A DNA stretch of 64,000 nt from an uncultured Pseudomonadales bacterium (GTDB lineage: Bacteria; Pseudomonadota; Gammaproteobacteria; Pseudomonadales; Azotimanducaceae). Location of the stretch: contig CATOTI010000002.1 in NCBI GenBank assembly GCA_951813295.1, positions 558,001-622,000 of the forward strand, written 5' to 3'. The position numbers were made by a program, and so were the translations under genes. Under the pieces are notes generated by a model. It was not told the origin of the DNA and ran no database searches. It worked only from the letters and a program-made list of their open reading frames with translations. Positions within the stretch are counted from its first letter, which is position 1. Every line of letters begins with the position of its first letter. This document shows, in pieces, positions 46,808 to 56,430 of this stretch.

Positions 46808-47872
46808 ATGGACATCGGAATTTGTGTCGCTTCACACATCAACGACATCGACTACGTTGTTCGCGCCGAGGAACTCGGCTACAGCCATGCCTGGCTCGCC
46901 GACAGCCAGATGTTGTGGTCCGACTGCTACGCGACCCTCGCCCTCGCCGCGGTCAAAACGTCGAAAATCCAACTCGGCACCGGCGTCGCCATCACAGGGA
47001 CCAGGCCCGCGCCCAACAACGCATCCGGCATCGCGACGATCAATGCACTCGCGCCGGGTCGCACGTTCTTCGGAGTCGGCGCGGGCAACACGGCGCTGCG
47101 TGTCATGGGCTTCCCGCCGCAGCGCATCAAGGCGTTCGACAACTATCTCGAGACGTTGGCACCCCTCCTGAAGGGCGAAGAGTCGGTCTACGAGCAGGAC
47201 GGCGAGACACGACCCATCCGCCACATCATGCCCGACAAGGGGTTCGTCAACTTCGACGATCCGATTCCGCTCTACATCTCGGGCTTCGGACCGAAGTCGC
47301 TGGCACTGGCAGGCAAGCACGGCGACGGCGCCGTCATCGCCCTGCCCGCGAGCCCCGCCGTGATGTTGAACGTCTGGCGAATGATCGAAGACGGCGCGCT
47401 GGCGCCGATCGACCGCGATGAGTACTACACGACCGCGTTGACGACCATGGTGGTGCTCGATCCCGGCGAAGCCGTCGATTCACCGCGGGTGAAGTCCGAA
47501 TGCGGCGCCATGGCGATGGCCGCCGTGCACTTCGCCTACGATCAATTTCGTAACTTCGGTCGCCAACCACCGGGCGGACTCGGCGGGATCTGGGACGACT
47601 ACCGCAAAATGATCGAAGCCTACCCGGCGGAGCGCCGCCACCAGCGTATTCACGGCGGCCACAACTGTTGGGTGCTCGAAGAGGAAGAGCGGTTCCTGAC
47701 GCCCGAGGTACTTCAGGCATCGTCGATGATCGGCACGAAAGACCAACTGATCGACCAGCTCCAGGGGCTCGAGTCCGTCGGCCTCGATCAGGTCATGATC
47801 CTGCCGAACTTCGATACGCGCTTCGAGGTGCTCGACCGGGTCGCTCGTGACGTCGTGAGTGTAGTCGCCTAG
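46808..47872 (+). CDS. LLM class flavin-dependent oxidoreductase
   Basis: 354 residues from ATG 46808 (an open frame continues upstream but overlaps the previous gene). The bacterial-luciferase TIM barrel is visible: IGICVASHINDIDYVVRAEE at the start, KIQLGTGVAITGTRPAPNNA, ALAPGRTFFGVGAGNTALRV and PIPLYISGFGPKSLALAGKH. The flavin/F420 pocket residues GVGAGN and SGFGPKS fit F420- or FMN-dependent members such as methylenetetrahydromethanopterin-reductase-like enzymes. Predicted cytoplasmic. With the TIGR03084 neighbour it may work on a cofactor-bound substrate; the actual reaction is not known. Confidence 0.85.
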   Translation: MDIGICVASHINDIDYVVRAEELGYSHAWLADSQMLWSDCYATLALAAVKTSKIQLGTGVAITGTRPAPNNASGIATINALAPGRTFFGVGAGNTALRVMGFPPQRIKAFDNYLETLAPLLKGEESVYEQDGETRPIRHIMPDKGFVNFDDPIPLYISGFGPKSLALAGKHGDGAVIALPASPAVMLNVWRMIEDGALAPIDRDEYYTTALTTMVVLDPGEAVDSPRVKSECGAMAMAAVHFAYDQFRNFGRQPPGGLGGIWDDYRKMIEAYPAERRHQRIHGGHNCWVLEEEERFLTPEVLQASSMIGTKDQLIDQLQGLESVGLDQVMILPNFDTRFEVLDRVARDVVSVVA

Positions 47873-47897
47873 CCGACGAGCACACGCCGCGCGCGAC

Positions 47898-49004
47898 TCA
47901 GAACAGCAATTCCGCGAGGTGTTTCTTGTGGTATTGCGCGTCGCCGTGCTGCGACTGACACCAGAGCGCGCGCCGCAGGAATAGCTGTGCATCACACTCG
48001 TAAGTGAATCCGAACCCGCCGTGAAACTGCACGGCGCGATCGCCCGCGAAGACGAACGCCTCCGACGCCGAGGCTTTGCCCATTCGCACGGCCACTTCCC
48101 GCTCGTCCGTCTCGAAAACCGATGCCGCGTGGAAGAGATGCGAGCGCGACCGCTCGAGCCCCATCAGGATGTCCACCGTCGGATGCTTGAGCGCCTGGTA
48201 GGAGCCGATGAAGCGGTCGAAAGCTTTTCGGGTGTTGAGGTACTCGACCACGACCTCGAGCACGCCTTCGATCCCACCACACATTTCCGCGACCAGAAGC
48301 AGGTTCGCCACGTCGCGGATTCGGTCGAAATCGGGTTCGAAAACGTCGTCCTTCGCGATCGACACACCGGCGAGGTCGAGCTGGAAACTACGACGGGTTT
48401 CGTCGAGCACGGTCTCGCGACGACGCGTCGCGGATTCGAGCGCGCTCGCTCCTACGATCGCGATGCAGGGCTTCCCGCCGACTATCACCGAGACCAGGAC
48501 CCAGTCCGCGACGTGGAGGTTCTCGACGAAGGTTTTCACACCGCGCAGAACGTAGCCGTCGCTGGCCTCGTCGGCAGTCGCCGTGATTTCCGTCAAATCC
48601 CACGCGCCGTCGGGTTCGGATAAGGCAGTCGTCGCGATAGCGCCTTCTGCGATCGATGAAAGCACCCGTGTCTGCTGCTCTTCAGAGCCCGCGAGCATCG
48701 CTTGCGCGGCGAGCGTCGTCGAAGCGAGCGGCGTGGTCAGCAGATGCTGACCGAGCGGTTCGAGAATTGTCACGACTTCGGCGAGACCGAGGCCCGACCC
48801 GCCGAAGCGTACCGGCACGGCAATCCCTGTCCAACCGAGTTCTACGATCTGCCGCCAGACGACGGGGTCGTAACCCGTATCGTCTTCGATGAGATCACGA
48901 GCCTTCGCGATCGGGGAATTCGACGCCGCAAAATCGGCTGCCGTGTCGAGCATCATGCCCTGCTCGTCACTGAAGGTGATCGTGGCTGTGGGCGTAATGC
49001 TCAT
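47898..49004 (-). CDS. Acyl-CoA dehydrogenase (small form)
   Basis: 368 residues. FAD and substrate motifs: DLTEITATADEASDGYVLRG for the middle beta domain and, at the end, KASASEAFVFAGDRAVQFHGG with FGFTYECDAQLFLRRALWC, which is the typical ACAD C-terminal helix (QFHGGxGFT). The catalytic Glu is probably in the AVQFHGGFGFTYE stretch. It is the last gene of the minus operon biotin carboxylase - carboxyltransferase - ACAD - ACAD and overlaps the previous gene as ATGA. Probably forms a pair with it in breakdown of a branched or cyclic acyl-CoA. Confidence 0.88.
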   Translation of the reverse strand: MSITPTATITFSDEQGMMLDTAADFAASNSPIAKARDLIEDDTGYDPVVWRQIVELGWTGIAVPVRFGGSGLGLAEVVTILEPLGQHLLTTPLASTTLAAQAMLAGSEEQQTRVLSSIAEGAIATTALSEPDGAWDLTEITATADEASDGYVLRGVKTFVENLHVADWVLVSVIVGGKPCIAIVGASALESATRRRETVLDETRRSFQLDLAGVSIAKDDVFEPDFDRIRDVANLLLVAEMCGGIEGVLEVVVEYLNTRKAFDRFIGSYQALKHPTVDILMGLERSRSHLFHAASVFETDEREVAVRMGKASASEAFVFAGDRAVQFHGGFGFTYECDAQLFLRRALWCQSQHGDAQYHKKHLAELLF

Positions 49005-50212
49005 ACTTTGTCCTTCGGCAGGCCGAGAACCCGCTCGCCCACGATGTTCGCCTGAATCTGGCTCGTGCCACCGCCAATCGTTGCCGAGAAGGCGTTGAAA
49101 TAAGCCCGCTGCCAGAGCCCGCCGCCGGCGACCCGCGGGTCACCTACGTAGAGTCCGCCGTTAGCGCCCTGAAGCGAAACGGCGAACTGGCACATTCGGC
49201 GCCGGTGTTCCGTGCCACGTAACTTGCCCGACATCGGAATCGAGGCCGGTCTCGCGGAAACGAGCGCGGGGATGCGCTGACGCGCGCCGCAGAGTCGGTT
49301 GCCCTGGTCCTCGATCATGAAGTCGACGAGTTGCTCTCGAACCTGCGGATCGTCGATAGCGGGTTTTCCGTCGCGCTTCACCGTGCGAGCCATCTCGAGG
49401 ACGTCCGGCATGCCGAAATCCATACCCGACAACCCGCCGGCCTGCCCGCCCGTCGCGCCACGCTCGAACGTCAGAGTGACCATCGCGACCTGCCAGCCCT
49501 CGCCTTCCGCGCCCATGAGGCAGCTGCTCGGTACGCGCACGTTATCGAAATAGGTCTGCGTGAAGCCGTATTCGCCGGTCAGCTTCTTGATCTTGCGAAG
49601 CTCGACGCCCGGCACGTCCATTGGGATCAGGAAGTAGCTCAGTCCCGCGTACTTGTTCGGTGCGTCGGGGTTGGTGCGAGCGAGGAGGATCATGTACTTG
49701 GCGTAGCTGCCGAGGCTCGTCCAGATCTTCGACCCGGAGATCACCCAATCATCCCCATCACGCACGGCGCGCGTCTGGGCGTTTGCGAGATCCGAGCCCT
49801 GATCGGGCTCCGAGAACCCCTGACACCAGATGTCTTCGGCCGAAAGAATGCCGCGGATGTAGCGCTTCTTGTCGTCCTCCGTGCCCATATGGAGGATCAA
49901 GGGCCCGGCCCAATTCAGTCCGATCGTATTCGGCATGAAGGGCACTTTTGCGCGTGCCATCTCGGCAGTCGCTACGTCCTGGAACGCTTGCGGCTGGCCA
50001 CCGCCACCGTATTCCTTGGGCCAGGCCATGCCGAGATAACCGGCTTCATAGACCTGTTGCTGCCAATCGCGAAGGAAGTGGAACTGACCGTCCGTTCCGA
50101 CCTCCATGAAGGTCTGCGGTAGCAGGAAATCCGGAGTCGCCGGCGCATGCTCGGCTAACCAACCGCGAACGTCCGCGCGGAATTCATCGAGATCCTTGAG
50201 ATCCGTTGCCAT
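49001..50212 (-). CDS. Acyl-CoA dehydrogenase (large form)
   Basis: 403 residues from ATG 50212. The frame continues further upstream but unrelated in composition. N-terminal helical domain (WQQQVYEAGYLGMAWPKEYG), the FAD-binding beta domain with DIWCQGFSEPDQGSDLAN and VISGSKIWTSLGSYAKYMIL, loop YGFTQTYFDNVRVPSSCLMG and C-terminal helices ending in GGGTSQIQANIVGERVLGLP, typical of ACADs. The SEPxxGSD and GxKIWTS signatures are complete. It belongs with the small ACAD by coupled start/stop, a feature of ACAD pairs in terpenoid or steroid side-chain catabolism. Confidence 0.9.
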   Translation of the reverse strand: MATDLKDLDEFRADVRGWLAEHAPATPDFLLPQTFMEVGTDGQFHFLRDWQQQVYEAGYLGMAWPKEYGGGGQPQAFQDVATAEMARAKVPFMPNTIGLNWAGPLILHMGTEDDKKRYIRGILSAEDIWCQGFSEPDQGSDLANAQTRAVRDGDDWVISGSKIWTSLGSYAKYMILLARTNPDAPNKYAGLSYFLIPMDVPGVELRKIKKLTGEYGFTQTYFDNVRVPSSCLMGAEGEGWQVAMVTLTFERGATGGQAGGLSGMDFGMPDVLEMARTVKRDGKPAIDDPQVREQLVDFMIEDQGNRLCGARQRIPALVSARPASIPMSGKLRGTEHRRRMCQFAVSLQGANGGLYVGDPRVAGGGLWQRAYFNAFSATIGGGTSQIQANIVGERVLGLPKDKV

Positions 50213-50235
50213 CTTTTTCCTCAATCCTTGTGTTC

Positions 50236-51882
50236 TTAGAGGCGTGCCACGCCGAAGGAATTCGACACGGTGCCGCGATGCGGCGTCTCGAGACACGACG
50301 TGAGGCAAAACGAGATCACCGCGCGTGTATCCGCCGGATCGATGATGCCGTCGTCCATCATTCGAGATGAGCAGAACATCGACTCGGAGGTGAACTCCAT
50401 GCCGCCGATCAGGCGTTCGCTCGACTTCTCGAGCGCCGCGTATTCTTCCTCGGTGAGCGTCGTGCCATTGCGCGCCGCGCGATCCTCTTGGACGATCGTC
50501 AGCACTTTCGCGGCCTGCGCGCCGCCCATCACAGCTTGCCGTGCGGTCGGCCAGCTGAATACGAACGCCGGTTTCAACGATTTCGAGCACATGGCGTAGT
50601 TACCGGCGCCGTAGCTGTTGCCGACGATGATCGAGACCTTCGTCGGGCGAAAGTTCGCGACCGCCTGAATCATCTTTGAACCGTGTTTCACCTGGCCGCC
50701 CTGCTCGGCTTCCACCCCGACGAGAAAGCCGGTGGTGTTGTGCAGGAAGACCATCGGCGTATTGCTCTGATCGCAGAGCTGCAGGAACTGGGACGCCTTC
50801 GTCGCGCCGTTCGGCGTGATCGGACCGTTGTTCGTGATGATTCCGCACCGCCAACCGTCGATCGTCGCGTGCCCACACAACGTATGAGAGTCGATATCGG
50901 GCTCGAACTCCATGAAGACCGAACCGTCGACGATCCGTGCGATCACTTCGCGCATGTCGTACGGGATTCGTTTGTCCTCGGAGACGATGCCGCGCAACTC
51001 ATCCGCCGGATAGAGCGGCGGGACGGGGTCGCGGTCGCGGACGAGCGATCGTTCGGCCGACGGGGGAAGCTGGTCGATGATCTCCCGCGCGATGCGGATA
51101 CCGTCCGCGTCGTTCTCGGCGAGATACTCACCCGTGTGCGAGATCGTGGCGTGCATCTCGGCACCGCCGAGCGTTTCGTGATCCGCCTCCTCGCCGGTCG
51201 CTGCTTTCAGGAGCGGCGGTCCGGCCAGAAAGAGCTGCGTCTGTTCGCGAACGAGGACGACATAATCGGAGAGCGCGACCTGATAAGCACCACCCGCCGT
51301 CGCGTTGCCGTGCGCGACCGTGATCTGCGGAATTCCAGCCGCCGAAAGCTCCGCTTGCTGGCAATACACGCGTCCGCCGTCGATGAACCCGTGCGCGCCC
51401 CAGGGGTCGGGATCACCGCCGCCGGCCAGATTGCCGCCACCGCTTTCCGACAGCGAGATGATCGGCAGGCGCAGCGCGAAGGCGATTTCGTGGAGCCGGA
51501 GGTTTTTTCGCGTCGTCACCGACGAAATCGTTCCGCCTTTGACCGCGTAGTTCCACACCATCACGAGCACACGGCGGTTCGAAACATAGCCGACGCCGAC
51601 GATGATGTTGCCACCGGCGGTCGAGCCGTCCTTGTCGCCGTCCATTCGATATCCGGCAATCGAGCAGAGCTCGAGAAACGGTGCGCCCGGGTCGAGCAGG
51701 TGGGCGAGCCGCTCGCGCGGCAGAAGCTTGCCACGCCGGGTCGCCCGTTCACGGTACCGCTCCTCGGAGAGCCGAATGTTGTTTTCGACCGCACGGATCT
51801 TCTCGACGTAGTTCTTCATGAATTCGACGTTGCCGGCGAACTCATCGCCATGCACGTCGAGGGATGATTCGAGCGGTTTCAT
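50236..51882 (-). CDS. Acyl-CoA carboxylase carboxyltransferase (beta) subunit
   Basis: 548 residues, methylcrotonyl/geranyl-CoA carboxylase beta size. Crotonase-like halves are complete: GYRMDGDKDGSTAGGNIIVG, SESGGGNLAGGGDPDPWGAH and ITVAHGNATAGGAYQVALSD in the first half; the biotin-carboxylate site and oxyanion turns FLHNTTGFLVGVEAEQGGQV and VGNSYGAGNYAMCSKSLKPA in the second. It transfers CO2 from carboxybiotin to an acyl-CoA. Start overlaps the alpha-subunit stop as ATGA. Together with the two ACADs downstream it fits a branched-chain or terpenoid acyl-CoA route. Confidence 0.9.
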   Translation of the reverse strand: MKPLESSLDVHGDEFAGNVEFMKNYVEKIRAVENNIRLSEERYRERATRRGKLLPRERLAHLLDPGAPFLELCSIAGYRMDGDKDGSTAGGNIIVGVGYVSNRRVLVMVWNYAVKGGTISSVTTRKNLRLHEIAFALRLPIISLSESGGGNLAGGGDPDPWGAHGFIDGGRVYCQQAELSAAGIPQITVAHGNATAGGAYQVALSDYVVLVREQTQLFLAGPPLLKAATGEEADHETLGGAEMHATISHTGEYLAENDADGIRIAREIIDQLPPSAERSLVRDRDPVPPLYPADELRGIVSEDKRIPYDMREVIARIVDGSVFMEFEPDIDSHTLCGHATIDGWRCGIITNNGPITPNGATKASQFLQLCDQSNTPMVFLHNTTGFLVGVEAEQGGQVKHGSKMIQAVANFRPTKVSIIVGNSYGAGNYAMCSKSLKPAFVFSWPTARQAVMGGAQAAKVLTIVQEDRAARNGTTLTEEEYAALEKSSERLIGGMEFTSESMFCSSRMMDDGIIDPADTRAVISFCLTSCLETPHRGTVSNSFGVARL

Positions 51883-53811
51883 TCGACTTCCTCGAGTTCC
51901 AGTTCCACCAGTACTTGCCCGTTCGCGACCTGGACGCCTTCGCTCACGTTCACGGATTTCACAACACCGTCGCCGTCGGCGAGATGGCGGTGTTCCATCT
52001 TCATGGCCTCGACCACCAGCAAGTTGTCGCCCTTGTTCACGTGGTCGCCGGCCGCGACCTGGATCGCGATGACGAGCCCTTCCGTCGTCGCCCGGATCCG
52101 ACCGTCGCCCGCGGCGTCGGGACCCAGAACGGGATCGTAGGTCGAGAGACGCAATGTGAGCCCCTCGACGAAGATCGAGTCATCAAGAACGGCCACGGCG
52201 ACTTCGCGCCTGACGCCATCGAGATGTACGACATAGCGATGACCATCGGACGAGTCGATCCGCACCAGATGCTCGGTATCCGCGATCGAGACGACGTAGC
52301 CCGCTTCCGTCGGCGTGGTGCGCACTTCGATCCCTTCCCCACCCGCCTCGAGCACGTCGCGGCGGGTCATCGGCGCGGCATTGCTCCAGTCGAGCCATTC
52401 GTCAGAAACGGCCGATCGGCGATGGGCGATGACACCAACGGCGAGCAGCGCGGTGTCGATGCGCGCTTCGGGAAGGTTCGCTTCATCGATCAGCGCCGTC
52501 GTCGCTTCGCCCGCAACGAAACGCGGGTCATTCAAGAGTTCGCGCAAGTAGGCCGCGTTGGTGGTGAGTCCCAGGACGCGCGTCTCACCGAGCGCGCGAT
52601 CCAAACGTCGTCTGGCCGTCTCGCGGTCAGGACCAAAAGCGATCACCTTCGCGAGCATCGAGTCGTAGTACGGGCTCACCGTCACACCAGCACCAAAGCC
52701 TGTGTCGTTGCGAATACCTTCGCCGTTGGAAAGATCGAACGCGTGAATCATCCCCGTCTGCGGGAGGAACCCGCGCGCCGGGTCCTCGGCGTAGATCCGG
52801 GTCTCGATGGCATGCCCGGCGATTTCGAGCTCATCCTGCGAACACGGTATTGGCTCACCGGAAGCGATGGCGAGTTGCCAGGCGACGAGGTCGATGCCGG
52901 TGACGAGTTCCGTTACCGGATGTTCGACCTGTAAGCGGGTGTTCATCTCGAAGGAAGTAGAACTCGCCGTCTGCGTCCACGAGAAACTCAACCGTACCGA
53001 CGCCCCGGTAGTCACACGCCCGGGCCGCGCTGACGGCGGCGGTTCCCATTGACTCACGCAACTCCGGCGTGACGAACGGCGATGGCGCTTCTTCGATGAC
53101 CTTCTGGTGGCGGCGTTGCACGGAGCAATCGCGTTCGAAGACATGGAGCACATTGCCGTGATTGTCCGCGGCGACCTGCACTTCGATATGTCGACCGTCG
53201 ACGATCGCGCGCTCCAGGATGAGTTCGTCGCTCGCGAACGCGTTCTGCGACTCCGTCCGCGCCGATTGGATCGCGTCCGGCAAGTCATCGAGATCGGTCA
53301 CGAGACGCATGCCGCGACCGCCGCCACCATCCGCCGCTTTGACCATGATCGGGATACCGACTTCATTCCCGGCAGCGATGAGTTCGGCATCGCTCGCCCG
53401 GGGTTTAGCGAATCCCGGGATGCACGGAACGGCAGAATCCGCCATCAACGCCTTCGCGGCGCGTTTGTTCGCCATCACCTCGATCGCTTCCGGGGTCGGT
53501 CCGATGAACGTGATGCCGCGATCGGCACATGCACGAGCAAACTCGGCATTCTCGGACAGGAACCCGTAGCCCGGGTGAATCGCGTCCGCACCGCTAGCAG
53601 CCGCCGCTGCGAGCACCTTCTTGACGTCGAGATACGTTTCCGCGGACGTGTTGCCGGCAAGCGGCACGGCGACATCGGCGAACGCGACGAACGGTAGATC
53701 CGCATCGGCGTCGCTGTAGACCGCGACGGTATCGAGACCCAGCGAGCGAACCGTTCGCATCACTCTCAGCGCGATCTCGCCACGATTGGCAACTAAAACT
53801 CTCGTCAACAC
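51879..53811 (-). CDS. Acyl-CoA carboxylase biotin carboxylase/BCCP (alpha) subunit, with one-base frameshift
   Basis: About 643 residues over two frames. From ATG 53811 (MLTRVLVANRGEIALRVMRT) the biotin carboxylase N domain and ATP-grasp (KAADGGGGRGMRLVTDLDD; VFERDCSVQRRHQKVIEEAP) run to ~52950. There one extra base changes FYF-LEMNTR into FYFLRDEHPL; the expected EMNTRLQVEHPVTE continues in the second frame and reaches a BCCP domain with biotin site EAMKMEH near the C-terminus. The shift is within the conserved ATP-grasp core and the rest is perfectly conserved, so a sequencing error or a very recent mutation are both possible. Carboxylates biotin with ATP and bicarbonate. Confidence 0.85.
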
Positions 53812-53860
53812 TTTGCGCGCATCCCTCCCTCACAAAGCCGCGCATTATGCGGCAAGGCGG

Positions 53861-54073
53861 CGAACCGGCGCTGCCGGTTCGTTGGCAGTTCTTGCTAGCG
53901 CAAGAACTGCTGCGCTCGGGCGAACCAGGCGAACCAGGCGAACCAGGCGAACCAGGCGAACCAGGCGAACCAGGCGAACCAGGCGAACCAGGCGAACCGG
54001 CGCTGCCGGTTCGTTGGCAGTGCTTGCTGGCGCAAGAACTGCTGGGCTCGGGCGAACCGGCGCTGCCGGTTCG
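53861..54073. repeat. Modular palindromic repeat array (REP/BIME-like)
   Basis: CGAACCGG-CGCTG-CCGGTTCG, an 8-bp perfect palindrome, occurs at 53861-53881, 53993-54013 and 54053-54073. After the first copy a second palindrome CAGTTCTTG-CTAGCG-CAAGAACTG (53886-53909) is perfect; a decayed version follows the second copy (from 54018). The block lies between the biotin carboxylase (reading left) and an ACAD gene (reading right), upstream of both. It may be a small non-autonomous element or REP-type structure. Confidence 0.7.
53921..53992. repeat. Eight perfect tandem copies of a 9-bp unit
   Basis: CGAACCAGG is repeated eight times without change from 53921 to 53992 between the two palindromic modules, then CGAACCGG begins the next module. 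The period is three codons, so the region is open in several frames, but those translations have no start or conserved sequence. The unit looks derived from the CGAACCGG arm of the flanking palindrome. Confidence 0.85.
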
Positions 54074-54145
54074 CCGGTTCGATCCTTTCCAAACACGACT
54101 GGGTGATACGATGCCGGCGACATTTCCACGCCAGGGAGGATGACG

Positions 54146-55336
54146 ATGGATCTCGAGTACAGCCACGAACACCAGGCGTTTCGCCAGGAAGTGCAGACTT
54201 TCCTGGCCGACAACAAGCAGCGCTCGCCGACGGTGCGCCGGGGCAAACCCACCCGCGAGCAGATCGAATGGCAGCAGCTGCTCATCGAGAACGGCTACGC
54301 CGCGCGAACGATCCCGAAGGAATACGGCGGATTCGGCGCCGAACCGGACATCCTCAAGTCGCACATCATCGCCGAGGAATTCGCCAAGGCCCGCGTCGTT
54401 CCGGGTCATTCGGGCGACAACCGCCTCGTGCCGACCGTGCTCGAACTCGGCACGGAAGAACAGAAACAGAAATACGTCGTTCCGTCCGTTCGCGGTGAGA
54501 TGAGCTGGTGTCAGGGCTACTCCGAGCCGGGCTCGGGTTCTGACCTCGCCTCGCTCACGACCAAAGCCGAACTCGACGGCGACGAGTGGGTCATCAACGG
54601 CCAGAAGATCTGGACATCGGGCGCGCAGTACGCGGATCAGATTTTCTGCCTCGTTCGCACCGAACCCGATGCACCGAAACACCAGGGCATCAGCTATCTC
54701 ATCTTTTCGATGGATACCCCCGGTATCGACGTGCGCCCGCTCGTGACGATGACGGGCGAGGCGGTCTTCAACGAAGTCTTTTTCACCGACGTTCGCGTGC
54801 CGAAGGATCAGATCGTCGGCAAGCGGGGTGAAGGCTGGTTCGTCGCCAACACGACGCTGCGCTACGAGCGCGGCGGTTTAGGTGACCCGAACGAAGCGGA
54901 GAACCGTTTCCGCCGCATCGTCGAAATGATGAAGAGCGAGACCGTGGGAGGTACCCGGCTGATCGACAATCCGATCTACCGCGACCGCCTGCTGAAGCTC
55001 CAGGGCCGAATCCTGTCGATGAAGTACAACGGCATGCGCGTTCTGTCGCACCAGATCAAGGAGGAAGAACCCGGGCTCGCGCGTTGGATCGTGAAGCTGA
55101 ACGGATGTGAGCTCAATCACGAGATGGCACGCCTCGCGATCGACGTGATGGGCGAACTCGGCATTCTTTACGACGATAGTCCTTACCTGCGCGACGCCGG
55201 CTTCTGGCAGAACCGGTACATGCTCGACCTCGGCCTCATCATCGGCGGCGGCACGGCACAGATTCAAAAGAACATGATCGGCGAGCGCGCTTTGGGATTA
55301 CCCAAGGAACCCAAAGTCGTCGAAGCGGGCGCATAG
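54146..55336 (+). CDS. Acyl-CoA dehydrogenase
   Basis: 396 residues from ATG 54146, which has GGGAGG 7 nt upstream; ATG 54140 sits too near it. Signatures: WQQLLIENGYAARTIPKEYG, EMSWCQGYSEPGSGSDLASL, WVINGQKIWTSGAQYADQIF, VFNEVFFTDVRVPKDQIVGK and a C-terminal LIIGGGTAQIQKNMIGERAL. The active-site base region near residues 245-260 (LRYERGG) and the IGGGTAQIQ helix are typical of large ACADs of the FadE/TMQ-linked groups. It starts a plus-strand pair with the next ACAD (11 bp gap), the mirror image of the pair at 47.9-50.2 kb. Confidence 0.92.
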   Translation: MDLEYSHEHQAFRQEVQTFLADNKQRSPTVRRGKPTREQIEWQQLLIENGYAARTIPKEYGGFGAEPDILKSHIIAEEFAKARVVPGHSGDNRLVPTVLELGTEEQKQKYVVPSVRGEMSWCQGYSEPGSGSDLASLTTKAELDGDEWVINGQKIWTSGAQYADQIFCLVRTEPDAPKHQGISYLIFSMDTPGIDVRPLVTMTGEAVFNEVFFTDVRVPKDQIVGKRGEGWFVANTTLRYERGGLGDPNEAENRFRRIVEMMKSETVGGTRLIDNPIYRDRLLKLQGRILSMKYNGMRVLSHQIKEEEPGLARWIVKLNGCELNHEMARLAIDVMGELGILYDDSPYLRDAGFWQNRYMLDLGLIIGGGTAQIQKNMIGERALGLPKEPKVVEAGA

Positions 55337-55347
55337 GAAGGTCGACG

Positions 55348-56430
55348 ATGGATTTTGCACTCAATGACGAACAACGCATGCTCCAGGAGAGCGTATCCCG
55401 CTTTCTGACGACCAACTGCACGCTCGATCAGGTCCGCGGCGTCGCCGAATCCGGTGGTGCGCGTGACGAAACACTCTGGAACGAACTCACCAACCTCGGC
55501 GTGCACGGGGTGCTCATTGGTGAGGAATACGGCGGCGTTAACCTCGGCTATCTCGAAGCCGCGCTGATCGCCGAGGCGTTGGGCGCCACGACGACGCCGG
55601 TGCCATTCGTCGGCTCGGCGGTTATTGCGGCCGTGGCGCTGCAGGCCGCTGGTAGCGAAGAGCAAAAGGATGCCTGGCTGCCCAAGATCGCCGCGGGTGA
55701 AGCCGTCATCGGCGCCGGGTTGACCGAACAGATCGGGCGGCGCGAGAGCGAAGGCATCGTCGTTGCCGACGGCAAACTCAGCGGCAAGGCGATGTTCGTT
55801 CTCGATGCCGGAGCTGCCGATGCGTTCCTGCTCGCCGCCGACGATGGCTCGCTCCACATCGTCGAAGGTGACGCTGTATCGGTCACGCGACTGAAGACGA
55901 TCGACCGGACGCGAAGCGTCGGCGAGATCGTGCTCGAGGGCGTCCCCGCCGACGTCTTGCCCGGCTCTATCGACAACGATGAACCACTCCTGACAGCAAT
56001 CGATATCGGTCGGCTCATTCTCGCCGCGGATACGCTTGGTGCCGCGCAAACGATGCTCGACAAGGCGATCGAGTACGCCAAGGAACGCCGCCAGTTCAAT
56101 CGCGTAATCGGCTCGTTCCAGGCCGTTAAGCACATGTGTGCGGAAATGGCGGCAGAGCTCGAACCCACTCGGTCGCTCATCTGGTACACGGCGCATGCGT
56201 ATACGGCGATCCCAGAGGAAGCGCGCGCCATGGCGTGTCACGCGAAGGCGCACCTTGCCGAAGTCGGTCAGTTCGTCGCGCGCAAGTCCACCGAAGTGCA
56301 CGGTGGTATGGGCATCACGGACCTCCTCGGCCTGCACTATTGGTTCAAGCGAATCGGCTTCAATCGCCAACTACTCGGCACGCCTGAGCTCGTGCGCGAA
56401 GAAGCAGCCGCGGCACAGGGCTGGACGTAG
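55348..56430 (+). CDS. Acyl-CoA dehydrogenase (small form)
   Basis: 360 residues. N-terminal helices (FALNDEQRMLQESVSRFLTT), short beta domain (AGEAVIGAGLTEQIGRRESE), then KAIEYAKERRQFNRVIGSFQ and AVKHMCAEMAAELEPTRSLI, and C-terminal GQFVARKSTEVHGGMGITDL. The ERRQFxxxIGxFQAVKH motif and the EVHGGMGIT end are standard; the SEPxxGSD loop is shortened to LTEQIGRRE, as usual in the small partner of ACAD heterodimers. It probably forms a heteromer with the gene upstream. Confidence 0.9.
   Translation: MDFALNDEQRMLQESVSRFLTTNCTLDQVRGVAESGGARDETLWNELTNLGVHGVLIGEEYGGVNLGYLEAALIAEALGATTTPVPFVGSAVIAAVALQAAGSEEQKDAWLPKIAAGEAVIGAGLTEQIGRRESEGIVVADGKLSGKAMFVLDAGAADAFLLAADDGSLHIVEGDAVSVTRLKTIDRTRSVGEIVLEGVPADVLPGSIDNDEPLLTAIDIGRLILAADTLGAAQTMLDKAIEYAKERRQFNRVIGSFQAVKHMCAEMAAELEPTRSLIWYTAHAYTAIPEEARAMACHAKAHLAEVGQFVARKSTEVHGGMGITDLLGLHYWFKRIGFNRQLLGTPELVREEAAAAQGWT

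Noticed and set aside
53861-54073. CRISPR array
   Set aside because: The repeats are 9 bp and directly adjacent, without spacers, and no cas genes are near.
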